DNA of 64,000 nt from Hypnocyclicus thermotrophus (GCF_004365575.1 NZ_SOBG01000003.1:62001-126000), one strand, 5' to 3'; positions 43,674-53,708 are shown, numbered from the stretch's first letter. The notes: generated by a model from the sequence alone, not told the origin. A program made the numbers and translations.

Positions 43674-46367
43674 TTATTTTGCTTCACTCCAATTTTTTGC
43701 ATATGCAAAATTTACTTTTAATTTTACATTTTGTAATCTTATTTTATTTTCCATTATTTCTTTAATTTTTGGTATCATTTCTTCAAGTTTTTCATCTTTT
43801 ATTTCAAAAATAAGTTCATCATGTACTTGGAGTAACATATACACATCTTTATTGTCAACTATTTTATCAAATAACTCAATCATTACCATTTTTAGAATAT
43901 CTGCAGCACTGCCTTGTATAACTGTATTTACCGCCATTCTCTCAGCTTGATTTTTTATATTTTTATTTTTATTATCAATTCCTATTATCTTTCTTTTTCT
44001 ATCAAACAAGGTTTTTACATATCCATTTTCTTTTGCAAATTTTATTATTTCATTTTGTAAGTCTTTTACTTTTTTATATTTATCAAAATATTTATCAATA
44101 TATTCTTTTGCATCTTTTACTGTAATATTTAATTCTTGAGCTAATCCAAAAGGTGTTTTACCATATATTATACTAAAATTTACAATTTTAGCAATATTTC
44201 TTTTTATCGAATCTACTTCCTCTAAAGTTTCCAAGTCAAATATTTTCATAGCAGTTATAGCATGTAAATCCAAATCATTTTCATAAGCATTTATAAGTTC
44301 AGTATCTTTACTTATTTCAGCTAAAACTCTTAATTCTATTTGTGAATAATCAAATGATACAAGAGAAAAACCATCTTTTGCTATAAATGCTCGTCTTATT
44401 TTTCTTCCCTCTTCTGTTTTTGAAGGAATATTTTGTAAATTTGGATCTGTTGATGAAAGTCTTCCAGTTGCTGTACCATTTTGATTAAAACTTGTATGTA
44501 ATTTTGAATTATTGTCAACTAATTTTGGCAATGCTTCTACATAAGTATTTAATAATTTTGTGAGCTTTCTATACTCTAATATATATTTTGCTATTTTTTC
44601 TCCACTTCTAACTAATTTTTCTAAAACATCTACATTTGTAGAATAACCTGTTTTTGTTTTTTTTATAGGATTTATATTTAATTTTATAAAAAGAATTTCA
44701 GCAAGTTGTTTTGGTGAATTTATATTAAATTCTTCTCCTGCTATTTTATATATTTCTTTTTTTAATTGTTCTATTTTTTCTTTTAATTCAATAGAATATT
44801 TACTCAAATAACCTCTATCTAAAGTAATTCCTTCTAACTCCATATTACTAAGTACTGGAACTAATGGCTGTTCTATTTCTATTAAAAGTTTTTCAAGATT
44901 TTCTTTTTTTAATTTATTTAAAACTATTTTATAAATTTCTTTTAATGCTAATATTCTTTTAGATAAAAAATCTGCTAATTTTTCTTTTTCAAGTTGTGAA
45001 ATAGCTGTTTTTCCAAAAATATCTTTTTGAGATTCAAATGCCTCTCCTATTTCATTAAATATAAGTGTATCTAAATCATCTTTTAAATTAGCATATAATA
45101 AATAATGTGCCAACATTATATCAAATCCTATTTTAATATTAAATCGTTCATTTAATATATCTTTAAATTTATAGGTAACAAACTTTTTATTTAAATTAAA
45201 TATTTTTTGAATCTCACTTTTTTCTATATTTTGAGCACCAATATAATTATGTTTATATGAAATATAGTAAATATTATCATCAATTAAAAATAAAAATGCT
45301 ACTCCATTGAATAAAAATATAACTTCTTCTTCTAACTTTTTTAATTTTTCAATCAAGTTATTTATTTCATTACTATTATTTATAAAAACAACCTTTTTTT
45401 CTTTGTTATTTAATTTTTTATTATTAAATTCTTTATTATCATTATTAAAAAGTGATAAATTTCCGCTTTCATCTATTTTATCTAAATCATATTTTTTTAT
45501 AAATGACTTAAAATCAAGATTTTGACATAATTTTTTAAAAGTTTTTTTATTAATATCTTTATACTTTATTTCATTTAAATCTATTTTTATATCTAAATTT
45601 ATTTTTATAGTTGCCAATTCTTTACTTAAAAATGCTAATTCTTTATCTTCAATAAAATTTTGAACAAGAGATTTACCAATCCCTTTAAATTCTGTTAATT
45701 TATCAATATTTTCATAGACACCTTCTAAACTTCCAAAAGCATTTAATAAGGGAATAGCTTTTTTTTCTCCTACTTTTCTTATTCCAGGTATTCCATCACT
45801 TGTATCACCTATCATTCCAAATAAATCAGGAATAAGATTAGCTTTTACTCCTAAATACTCTATTACATCATCATCATTTTTTATATATTTAAATCTATTT
45901 TTACCTTCACCTTTTCCAAGTAATACAATATTAATATTTTCATCAACAAGTTGTGCTATATCTTTATCTCCTGTAATAATATATACTTCTATTCCTTGTT
46001 TTGATAAATTTTTAGAAATAGTTCCCATAACGTCATCAGCTTCGTGACCAGCCACTTTAAATTTTTTTATATTAAAACTATCCATAAGTTCTTCTATTAG
46101 TGGTAATTGTACTACTAAATCATCTGGCATAGGTTTTCTATTTGCTTTATAATTTTCATATTTTTCAGTTCTTTTTAATGTTTTTCTTTTTACATCAAAT
46201 GTAGCTACTATATAATTAGGTTTTATCTCATCTATAACACTTGATATAATATTTGCTGTACCATAAACTGCTCCTGTTGGCTCACCTTCTTTATTTCTCA
46301 TATTTAATAGCGAAAAATATGACCTATACATTATTGCACTTGTATCTAAAATAACTGCTTTTTGCAT
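43674..46367 (-). CDS. polA: DNA polymerase I
   Basis: The 897-residue protein has the 5'-3' exonuclease domain (LDTSAIMYRSYF, KVAGHEADDVMG, ITGDKDIAQLVD) in residues 1-290 and the polymerase domain in about 490-897. Polymerase motif A is SFDYSQIELRVLA, motif B RNIAKIVNFSIIYG and motif C LQVHDELIFE. The middle region (about 325-480) has the 3'-5' exonuclease fold, but the catalytic DxE pair is not visible (VVFINNSNEIN). Proofreading is therefore probably absent, as in many Pol I enzymes. It heads the seven-gene minus-strand operon; GGAGG precedes ATG 46367. Confidence 0.97.
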   Translation of the reverse strand: MQKAVILDTSAIMYRSYFSLLNMRNKEGEPTGAVYGTANIISSVIDEIKPNYIVATFDVKRKTLKRTEKYENYKANRKPMPDDLVVQLPLIEELMDSFNIKKFKVAGHEADDVMGTISKNLSKQGIEVYIITGDKDIAQLVDENINIVLLGKGEGKNRFKYIKNDDDVIEYLGVKANLIPDLFGMIGDTSDGIPGIRKVGEKKAIPLLNAFGSLEGVYENIDKLTEFKGIGKSLVQNFIEDKELAFLSKELATIKINLDIKIDLNEIKYKDINKKTFKKLCQNLDFKSFIKKYDLDKIDESGNLSLFNNDNKEFNNKKLNNKEKKVVFINNSNEINNLIEKLKKLEEEVIFLFNGVAFLFLIDDNIYYISYKHNYIGAQNIEKSEIQKIFNLNKKFVTYKFKDILNERFNIKIGFDIMLAHYLLYANLKDDLDTLIFNEIGEAFESQKDIFGKTAISQLEKEKLADFLSKRILALKEIYKIVLNKLKKENLEKLLIEIEQPLVPVLSNMELEGITLDRGYLSKYSIELKEKIEQLKKEIYKIAGEEFNINSPKQLAEILFIKLNINPIKKTKTGYSTNVDVLEKLVRSGEKIAKYILEYRKLTKLLNTYVEALPKLVDNNSKLHTSFNQNGTATGRLSSTDPNLQNIPSKTEEGRKIRRAFIAKDGFSLVSFDYSQIELRVLAEISKDTELINAYENDLDLHAITAMKIFDLETLEEVDSIKRNIAKIVNFSIIYGKTPFGLAQELNITVKDAKEYIDKYFDKYKKVKDLQNEIIKFAKENGYVKTLFDRKRKIIGIDNKNKNIKNQAERMAVNTVIQGSAADILKMVMIELFDKIVDNKDVYMLLQVHDELIFEIKDEKLEEMIPKIKEIMENKIRLQNVKLKVNFAYAKNWSEAK

Positions 46368-46471
46368 AATATTCCTCCAAATAATTCTTATTACATTTTT
46401 TATATTATAACATAATTACTTTTTTAATATAATATTTATTTAAGAATTTTTTAATATTTTATGTAGTATTA

Positions 46472-46522
46472 TATAATAGGAACATCTTTAAAATAACTAA
46501 TGTAAGTAAGCATATTTACTTA
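46472..46522 (+). promoter_or_regulatory. Promoter -10 and hairpin in the EAL gene leader
   Basis: TATAAT at 46472-46477 is followed by about 130 nt of untranslated leader. TAAGTAA (46503-46509) pairs with TTACTTA (46516-46522) and is followed by a T7 run, a terminator-like shape in AT-only form. Further A/T runs (46530-46575) can pair with each other. Possible attenuation; not tested. Confidence 0.3.
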
Positions 46523-46615
46523 ATTTTTTTAGTTTTTTTTTTAAAAAAACTTGTTTTTTTAAAAAAAATTGTTTAAAATATATCATATTTTATTAATTAA
46601 TGATAGAGGTTAAAA

Positions 46616-48412
46616 ATGGAAATCAAACATCAAATTCAATTAAATCTAAATGAAATGAAAATGTTTAAACATATAATTGATGAAAAAAATGAATATACCA
46701 AAAAATTATATAGAGCCTCTTTTATTATAACTGGCACTATTCCTTTTATTTTTTTAATCCAAAAATTTATTACAAAAGAACATATTTCTATACCTTTTAT
46801 TTTATCTGTTTTATTTTTTTTTAGTCTTCTTATTTTTTCATTTTATACAAAAAATATAGAAAAATTAAAAACAGTGATAATTATTGCGTCATTATTTTTC
46901 TTAATTATTTCATTATTATTACCAGATACATATAATTCTTGGCTTATTATTATTTTTGGAGCTATTCCGCTTGCATTTTACACTCAAGGTGTAAAAAGAG
47001 CTCTCGATTATTTAATTGTATTTTCACTTTTATTTTTAACGATAATTTTTCTTTATCAATTAAATTTTATAAAAAATATATCTTTTACTTTTAATCCAAT
47101 GGAAAGTATTGTAATATTTTTTTCTTTTATCATTAATTTAATTCTTATTTATATTTCTGAAAAATATCACGAAAAATATTTCGATCGAGTTATTGAAAAA
47201 ATTGTATATGACGATATTACAAATTTCCCAAAACAAGATGTCCTTTTTAATAACTTAGATAAAACTAAAAATTATATTTTAACAATTATTAGAATTGAGA
47301 ATTTTTCAAATTTGATTAGTATTTTTGGATATGAGTTTTCAGAAAATATTCTTTATTATTTAGCAAAAAAGATAAATCGTATTGAAAAAGAATACAATTT
47401 TTTACCTTTTAGACTTATTAATAATGAATTTGCTCTTTTATTTGAAATAGAAAAAAACAATCCAAAAGAAAAAATATATAAAGATATTGAATTAATACAA
47501 AAAAAATTATCTCGTAATAGATTAAAATGGGGAAAATTACCTATTAATTTATTTTTAAGATTTGGTATAACTATTATAGAAAATGGTAACGGTGAAAAAG
47601 CTCTTTCAAACGCTGATATTTCTTTAAAAAAACATAAAGATAAAGAAATTACAATGTATCATCAGTCAGATGATAATAAAGAAAATTTTTTAAATAATAT
47701 AATTAAAATAAATTTATTAATTAATATCGAAGAAAGATTAAAAGTAGTATATCAACCTATTTATAACAGTAACAAAGAAATCGAGTGGTATGAATGTTTA
47801 TTAAGAATAAGAAATGATCGTTATGAATATGAATCTATATTCAATTATTTAAAACTAGCTAGAGCTCTTGGAATTTATGAAAAAATATCTCGTTTTGTTA
47901 TAAATAATGCTGTTGAACAAGCAAAAAATACAAATAAAATGTTATCTATTAACATATCTATCAATGATATTGCTAATGATAGTTTTTTATTTTATCTAAA
48001 AGAAAAGTCATTTGAGTTAGGTGAAAACATTAATAAAATAATTTTAGAAATTCTTGAAGAAGATGAAGCTTTAGATATGAAAAAATCTATAAATAATATT
48101 GAAATAGCTAAAAAGATTGGCTATAAAATAGCTATCGATGATTTTGGTGCTGGTTATTCTAATATTGTTAAATTTATAGAAATGCCTACAGATATTTTAA
48201 AAATTGATGGACATGTTATTAAAGAAATTTTAAATGACAAGTCAATTGAGCTTATTGTAGATACTGTTGTTATCATGGCTAAACATAAAAAATTAAAAGT
48301 AGTTGCTGAATTTGTAGAAAATAAAGAAATTTTTGATAAACTAAAAGATATGAATTTAGATTATTATCAAGGTTATTATTTATCAAAACCAATTGACAAA
48401 ATAGATAAATAA
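46616..48412 (+). CDS. Membrane EAL-domain cyclic-di-GMP phosphodiesterase with degenerate GGDEF
   Basis: The 598-residue protein has a membrane region with about five helices (45-190). A degenerate GGDEF domain follows (about 195-345), where the signature reads INNEF, so it makes no c-di-GMP. The EAL domain is about 360-598. Catalytic features remain: ECL replacing EAL with the Glu kept, NISINDI, EILEED, IDDFGAGYSN, LKIDG, and VAEFVE with its Glu and QGYYLSKP. It should hydrolyse c-di-GMP and oppose the cyclase at 27143. AGAGG precedes ATG 46616. It is a single-gene unit with a structured leader and its own terminator. Confidence 0.9.
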   Translation: MEIKHQIQLNLNEMKMFKHIIDEKNEYTKKLYRASFIITGTIPFIFLIQKFITKEHISIPFILSVLFFFSLLIFSFYTKNIEKLKTVIIIASLFFLIISLLLPDTYNSWLIIIFGAIPLAFYTQGVKRALDYLIVFSLLFLTIIFLYQLNFIKNISFTFNPMESIVIFFSFIINLILIYISEKYHEKYFDRVIEKIVYDDITNFPKQDVLFNNLDKTKNYILTIIRIENFSNLISIFGYEFSENILYYLAKKINRIEKEYNFLPFRLINNEFALLFEIEKNNPKEKIYKDIELIQKKLSRNRLKWGKLPINLFLRFGITIIENGNGEKALSNADISLKKHKDKEITMYHQSDDNKENFLNNIIKINLLINIEERLKVVYQPIYNSNKEIEWYECLLRIRNDRYEYESIFNYLKLARALGIYEKISRFVINNAVEQAKNTNKMLSINISINDIANDSFLFYLKEKSFELGENINKIILEILEEDEALDMKKSINNIEIAKKIGYKIAIDDFGAGYSNIVKFIEMPTDILKIDGHVIKEILNDKSIELIVDTVVIMAKHKKLKVVAEFVENKEIFDKLKDMNLDYYQGYYLSKPIDKIDK

Positions 48413-48416
48413 ACAA

Positions 48417-48442
48417 AAAAAAGAGGTATTAACCTCTTTTTT
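48417..48442 (+). terminator. Rho-independent terminator after the EAL gene
   Basis: AAAAAAGAGGT (48417-48427) pairs with ACCTCTTTTTT (48432-48442), 4-nt loop, followed by T-rich DNA. Confidence 0.88.
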
Positions 48443-48508
48443 TATTTATTTATTTTTTGTACAATTAAACTTGCAATTTTTAAATATTTAATTAAATATA
48501 TATTTTTA

Positions 48509-48553
48509 TTGACAAACATTATATATTATGTTAAAAATTGATTAGCCAGCTAA
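48509..48553 (+). promoter_or_regulatory. Promoter and MarR-type operator of the ABC exporter operon
   Basis: TTGACA (48509-48514), 17-bp spacer, TAAAAA (48532-48537), then the inverted repeat TTAGC-CA-GCTAA (48542-48553) over the expected transcription start. MarR proteins bind such short palindromes, so autorepression is likely. Confidence 0.6.
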
Positions 48554-48574
48554 CTAAAATAGGAGGTGAATATT

Positions 48575-49009
48575 TTGAATGAAGAAATTTATAATAAAAA
48601 TATTGAAGAACTTTTTCATGTAGTTTCAAAAATGCATTTTAAAACCGTAATTCAAGAATTGGAAAAAATAGGTCTATATAAAGGTCAACCACCAGTTCTT
48701 TTTATGCTATACAAAAAGAATGGATTACCTCAAAATAAAATTGCTGAAAAAATACACGTTTCAAAAGCTACTCTTAGTAAAATGCTACAACGAATGGAAA
48801 AAAATGAATTTATAAAAAGAATAAAGGATAAAAATGATAAACGAATTACTCGGGTTTATATTACTGAAAAAAGTATAAAATTAAAACCTTTAATTGATGA
48901 AAAATTTAAAAATATTAATAATATATCTTTTAAAAATTTTTCTGTTGAAGAAAAAAAATTAATGAAATCATTATTATTAAAAATATACTTTAATTTAAAA
49001 AATATTTAA
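48575..49009 (+). CDS. MarR family transcriptional regulator
   Basis: TTG 48575 is the start; AGGAGGTG (48561-48568) is ideally spaced, and the upstream GTG of the same frame lies inside that site. The 144-residue protein has the MarR winged helix: PVLFMLYKKNGLPQNKIAEKIHVSKATLSKMLQRME (about residues 40-75). The wing follows with KDKNDKRITRVYITEK, whose D-x-R pattern is typical. It precedes two ABC half-exporters, a common arrangement in which the repressor senses a toxic compound and releases the exporter operon. The ligand is unknown. Confidence 0.93.
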   Translation: MNEEIYNKNIEELFHVVSKMHFKTVIQELEKIGLYKGQPPVLFMLYKKNGLPQNKIAEKIHVSKATLSKMLQRMEKNEFIKRIKDKNDKRITRVYITEKSIKLKPLIDEKFKNINNISFKNFSVEEKKLMKSLLLKIYFNLKNI

Positions 49010-49074
49010 AATCTAAATAATAAAATTATGGATAAAAATAAAATTTTATAATCAAATAAAAATTAAGGAGAATT

Positions 49075-50802
49075 ATGGATAAAATAAAAAAATTAATTGA
49101 ATATACTAAAAAATATCGATTATTTACTCTATTAGCACCTTTATTTATGATGGTTGAAGTTATTGCTGATCTATTTTTACCATTTATTTCTAAAAATATA
49201 ATAAATATTGGAATAGTAAATAATGATACAGCTTATATCTTTAAAATGGGATTACTTATGTTAATAACTACTTTAATTGGTGCTTTTGGTGGTATAATGT
49301 GTTCTGTATTTGCTGCAAAAGCTGCTATTTCTACATCAACTGATTTACGTGAAAAACTTTTTTCTAAAATTATAAAATTAGATTTTTTTAATTTAGAAAA
49401 ATTAAAAACAGGAAATCTTATTACTCTACTTACCGATGATATTTCTAAAATTCAAGGTCTTATATTAGCCGGTACTAGGATAGTTGTGAGAGCTCCCTTA
49501 TTATTTATAGGTGGTCTTATTATGGCTATCATTACAAGTAAAAAACTTTCATTAGTTTTAATATTTATCATTCCGATTATGATTTTTTTAATGTATTTAA
49601 TTTTAAAAAAGAGTTTCCCTTTGTTTTATAAAATACAAAATAAACTTGATATAGTAAATAAAATCTCTCAAGAAAATCTATTTGGAATAAAAACTGTAAA
49701 ATCTTTTTCGAGAGAAGAATATGAAGAAAATAGATTTTCTACAGCTAATAGAAATTTTATGAACAATATAATTACTTCTTCAAAAATTATTTCACTTCAA
49801 AGACCTTTAATCATGATGTTTTTAAATTTTGGTGTATTATTAATAATATATTTTGGTGGAAAAGGAGTTATATCAAAAAGTGAAAATTTAGGTACAATTA
49901 TAGCTTATATAAATTATTTAGAAATAATTATTTTCTCTATTGTTATGACTTCTATGATTCTCATAAATTTATCTAGAAGTATTGTTTCAGTGGATAGAAT
50001 TGAAAAAATTTTACAATTAAACGAGGAAAAATATTTATCAACAAATAATAATAATATATCTGGTGATATTACTTTTAAAAATATATATTTTGCTTTCGAA
50101 GACAATAAATATATTTTAGAAAATATATCTTTTAAAATAAAAGAAAATGAAACTATCGGTATAATAGGTGTTACAGGTTCTGGAAAATCTACTTTAGTTT
50201 CTCTTATTCCAAAATTTTTACTTCCTCAAAAGGGAAATATTTATATTGGTAACAAGAACATAAATGAGTACTCTTTAGATATATTACGAAAAAATATAGG
50301 ATTTGTATTTCAAGATAATATTATTTTCTCTGGAAGTATAAAAGAAAATATAACTTTTGGAAATAAAAATCTTTCTATAGAAGATATTAAAAAATATGCA
50401 AAAATGTCAAAAGCAGATGAATTTATTGAGAACTTAGAAAAAAAATATGATAGTATTATTGGACAAAGAGGAGTTAATTTATCTGGTGGACAAAAACAAA
50501 GATTATCCATTGCCAGAACTCTTGCTAATAAACCTAAAATAATTATTTTTGATGATTCTACAAGTGCTCTTGATGCAGAAACAGAAAAATATATTATGAC
50601 TCAAATAAATGAAAATATTAAGAATTGTACTAAAATAATTATATCTCAAAAAATTAGTAGTGTAATGAATGCTGATAAAATAATTGTACTAGATAATGGA
50701 AAAATTGAAAATATTGGAAAACATAATGACTTATTATTAAATAGTAAACTCTATAATGAAATTTTTAATCTACAAATTGGCGGTGATATAGATGTCAAAT
50801 AA
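49075..50802 (+). CDS. Heterodimeric ABC exporter subunit with degenerate ATP site
   Basis: The 575-residue half-transporter has six helices (about 1-310) and an ABC domain. Walker A is GVTGSGKS, signature LSGGQKQR (canonical). The Walker B segment reads IIIFDDSTSALD, with Asp in place of the catalytic Glu, and the H-loop His is Gln (ISQKISS). This is the non-hydrolytic half of an asymmetric exporter (as in BmrCD or TM287/288). Its partner is the next gene, overlapping by 11 bp. It follows marR by 65 bp; AAGGAG precedes ATG 49075. A drug or peptide export role is inferred. Confidence 0.92.
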   Translation: MDKIKKLIEYTKKYRLFTLLAPLFMMVEVIADLFLPFISKNIINIGIVNNDTAYIFKMGLLMLITTLIGAFGGIMCSVFAAKAAISTSTDLREKLFSKIIKLDFFNLEKLKTGNLITLLTDDISKIQGLILAGTRIVVRAPLLFIGGLIMAIITSKKLSLVLIFIIPIMIFLMYLILKKSFPLFYKIQNKLDIVNKISQENLFGIKTVKSFSREEYEENRFSTANRNFMNNIITSSKIISLQRPLIMMFLNFGVLLIIYFGGKGVISKSENLGTIIAYINYLEIIIFSIVMTSMILINLSRSIVSVDRIEKILQLNEEKYLSTNNNNISGDITFKNIYFAFEDNKYILENISFKIKENETIGIIGVTGSGKSTLVSLIPKFLLPQKGNIYIGNKNINEYSLDILRKNIGFVFQDNIIFSGSIKENITFGNKNLSIEDIKKYAKMSKADEFIENLEKKYDSIIGQRGVNLSGGQKQRLSIARTLANKPKIIIFDDSTSALDAETEKYIMTQINENIKNCTKIIISQKISSVMNADKIIVLDNGKIENIGKHNDLLLNSKLYNEIFNLQIGGDIDVK

Positions 50803-52612
50803 AAAAGAAAATAAAATAAATATTGGTGGAATGAGAAGGCGTGGATTTCATGGAAATTTTCAAAAAGAAAAAGCTAAAAATCCATTTCCAACTATGATTA
50901 GATTATGGCACTATATTAAAAAACAAAATTTTAAAATGTTTTTAGTATTTATTTTTATTATATTAGAAGCTACTTTTTCAACGCTTGCCCCAGATTATTT
51001 AAGAATAATTTTTGATAAATTTAATACTATTAACAAAATAAAAATAATTATGCCTTCTATTTATATGTTACTTATGATATATTTCTTAAAAAATATATCA
51101 ATGTGGCTTAATTCATATTTCGTAATAGATGTTGCTCAAAAAACTATTGCAAATTTAAGAGAAGATTTATTTAAAAAAATTCAAATATTAAAAATAGAAT
51201 TTATTGATAAAAATGAAAACGGAGATTTTATAAGTAGACTTATAAATGATATTGAAAATATCAGTAATACTCTTAATGAAACTATAACACAATTAATATT
51301 AAGTGTTATTTTAGTTATTGGTTCGCTATTTTTTATGTTTAAACTAAATATTATTCTTACTTTAACTGTGATATTTACTGTACCTATTACTATGTTACTT
51401 ACTTCATTTGTAGCAAAATTTACAGGAAAATATTTTAAAAGCACACAAAAAAAACTTGGTGAATTAAATGGCTTTATTGAAGAACAAATTACGGGTATAA
51501 AAATAGTAAAAGCTTTTGCACAAGAAACGCCTATTATTAATAAATTTTCTCAAAAAAATCTGCCCTTAAAAAATGATATAATTAAAGCTCAAATTTTTTC
51601 TGGAATAATGGGCCCTATTATGAATTTTATCAGTAACTTAATATTTTTAGTAATTATTTTAGTCGGCAGTTATCTCATTACTATTGACAAAGCTACTATA
51701 GGTATTATTGTTGCTTTTCTTAGTTATTCACGTAATTTTAATAGACCACTTATTCAATTAGCTCAATTATATAATAATTTTCAAAGTGCAATAGCTGGAG
51801 CTGAACGTGTATTTGAAATAATTGATGAAGAAAGTGAATTTGATAATGACGGAAAAATTATTGTTGATAAACTTGAAGGAAATGTAGAATTTCAAAATGT
51901 TTATTTTTCTTATGAAAAAGAAAAACAAGTTCTTAAAAATATTAACTTTAATGTAAAAAAAGGAGAAACAATAGCTATTGTTGGTCCTACTGGTGCTGGT
52001 AAAACTACAATAATCAATCTATTAACAAAATTTTATAATATCAATAAAGGAAAAATTTTAATTGATGGAATTGATATTAACGATATGAATAAAAAATCTT
52101 TAAGAAAACGATTAGGTATAGTCCTTCAAGATACCTATATTTTTTCGGATACTGTACTTGAAAATATAAAATTTGGAAATTTAGAAGCAACGTTTAAAGA
52201 AATTCAAAAAGCCGCTAGTTTATCAAATGCAGATAAGTTTATTAAAAAATTACCAAATGAATACAATGAGATACTTAGTGAAGAAGGTGGAAATTTAAGT
52301 AAAGGTGAAAAACAATTAATCTCTATTACTCGTGCTATTTTAGCAAATCATGATATTTTAATACTTGATGAAGCTACAAGCAATGTTGATACAATTACAG
52401 AAAAACATATACAAGAAGGAATGCTTAACCTAATGAAAGGTAAAACAAGTTTTATAATTGCACATAGATTAAGCACTATAAAAGAAGCTGATAAAATAAT
52501 AGTTATTGATAATGGAGAAATAGTTGAAATAGGAACTCATAATGATTTGCTTACTAGAAAAGGATTTTATTATAATTTATATACCACTCAAACAAATTTT
52601 AATTTAAAATAA
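50792..52612 (+). CDS. Heterodimeric ABC exporter subunit with active ATP site
   Basis: The 606-residue half-transporter has a basic N-terminal extension of about 40 residues (MRRRGFHGNF), six helices and an ABC domain. Walker A is GPTGAGKT, Walker B LILDEATSNVD with the catalytic Glu, and the H-loop IIAHRLSTI is complete. Its own signature is altered to LSKGEKQ. Altered signature here and altered Walker B in the partner fall in the same composite ATP site, so one site is active and the other degenerate. It is coupled to the upstream subunit by overlap; GGCGGTGAT precedes ATG 50792. Confidence 0.93.
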   Translation: MSNKKENKINIGGMRRRGFHGNFQKEKAKNPFPTMIRLWHYIKKQNFKMFLVFIFIILEATFSTLAPDYLRIIFDKFNTINKIKIIMPSIYMLLMIYFLKNISMWLNSYFVIDVAQKTIANLREDLFKKIQILKIEFIDKNENGDFISRLINDIENISNTLNETITQLILSVILVIGSLFFMFKLNIILTLTVIFTVPITMLLTSFVAKFTGKYFKSTQKKLGELNGFIEEQITGIKIVKAFAQETPIINKFSQKNLPLKNDIIKAQIFSGIMGPIMNFISNLIFLVIILVGSYLITIDKATIGIIVAFLSYSRNFNRPLIQLAQLYNNFQSAIAGAERVFEIIDEESEFDNDGKIIVDKLEGNVEFQNVYFSYEKEKQVLKNINFNVKKGETIAIVGPTGAGKTTIINLLTKFYNINKGKILIDGIDINDMNKKSLRKRLGIVLQDTYIFSDTVLENIKFGNLEATFKEIQKAASLSNADKFIKKLPNEYNEILSEEGGNLSKGEKQLISITRAILANHDILILDEATSNVDTITEKHIQEGMLNLMKGKTSFIIAHRLSTIKEADKIIVIDNGEIVEIGTHNDLLTRKGFYYNLYTTQTNFNLK

Positions 52613-52642
52613 TTTTTTAAAAATTACTAAAAAAATTATATA

Positions 52643-52680
52643 GATATACACATTATAAAAATATATATAATGCGTATATC
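52643..52680. terminator. Terminator hairpin between ABC exporter and EamA genes
   Basis: GATATAC-a-CATTATA (52643-52657) pairs with TATAATG-c-GTATATC (52666-52680), one internal mismatch, A/T-rich flanks on both sides. Confidence 0.65.
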
Positions 52681-52689
52681 TTATATTTT

Positions 52690-53580
52690 TTATTTGTTTT
52701 CATTTTTTATTTTTTCATATATTAGTTTATCTTTTATTTTCATTTCTGAAACAATCATTGCAGTTACAATAAAACTGCCACCTATAATACCCTTTATTGT
52801 AAATACTTCACCTCCTAAAGTCCAAGAAAATATAGCAGCAAAAACTGGTTCTAAAGAAAAAATTACTCCTACTCTAAAATCATCTATAAATTTTTGTGCT
52901 TTTAATTGAATAATAAAAGCAGATGCAGTAGGAAATATTGCTAAAAAAATAATACTTTTCAATGCATTAATATTTATATTAAAAACTTCATTATAATAAA
53001 CTTTTGATAAAAATAAACTAAATAATCCTACTACTAAAAACTGTTGAAAATTCATTAAATAAGGACTTATATTATTTTTCATGAATTTTCCTGAATATAA
53101 AAGATGTAAACAATAAGCTATTGCTGCAATTAATGTGTATAAATCACCAATATTTATAGATTTCATTCCACCTGTTAATATCCATAACCCAATTGTAGCT
53201 AATACTGCTGATATTATTTTAAATTTTGTAGGAATTTCTTTAAAAATTATATATCCAAAAATAGGAATAAATAATACAAAAAGACCTGTTATAAATCCAG
53301 AATTTGAAGCTGTCGTATATTTTAAGCCTACTGTTTGAAACATATATAAGGAACCAAGTAAAACACCTAAAGTTATTCCATATTTAAAATTTTTAAAAAT
53401 ATTTTCTTTTTTTATAATTAAAAAAATCAAAAAAATTAAAGATGCCAATAAAAATCTATAACTAACTAATAATAATGGATTTATAAATGCAAGGCTATCT
53501 TTTACTACATAAAAAGTACTTCCCCAAATAGCAGCTGCATAAACTAAACCAATTTCTGATAAAATTTGCTTTCTTTTCAT
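52690..53580 (-). CDS. EamA/DMT family transporter
   Basis: The 296-residue protein has ten predicted helices in two homologous halves. The EamA signatures are AAIWGSTFYVVKDSLAFINPLLLVSYRFLLASLIF at the N-terminus and FSLEPVFAAIFSWTLGGEVFTIKGIIGGSFIV in the last quarter. Family members export or import amino acids and other metabolites across the inner membrane. The substrate cannot be read from sequence. A basic C-terminal tail follows the last helix. It is a single gene, convergent with the ABC exporter operon, with GGGGTG before ATG 53580. Confidence 0.92.
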   Translation of the reverse strand: MKRKQILSEIGLVYAAAIWGSTFYVVKDSLAFINPLLLVSYRFLLASLIFLIFLIIKKENIFKNFKYGITLGVLLGSLYMFQTVGLKYTTASNSGFITGLFVLFIPIFGYIIFKEIPTKFKIISAVLATIGLWILTGGMKSINIGDLYTLIAAIAYCLHLLYSGKFMKNNISPYLMNFQQFLVVGLFSLFLSKVYYNEVFNININALKSIIFLAIFPTASAFIIQLKAQKFIDDFRVGVIFSLEPVFAAIFSWTLGGEVFTIKGIIGGSFIVTAMIVSEMKIKDKLIYEKIKNENK

Positions 53581-53708
53581 TTTTCACCCCAAATCTTTAT
53601 ATTTTAAACATATACTCAAATTATGATATTAAAATTATTGAATTATGTCAAGACTTATAATAATTCTTGACATAATAAAAAAAATGTTGTACGTTGTATC
53701 GTGTAAAC

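Noticed and set aside
46480-46615. Cyclic-di-GMP riboswitch before the EAL gene
   Set aside because: None of the conserved c-di-GMP-I or -II core sequences is present; the region is almost only A and T.
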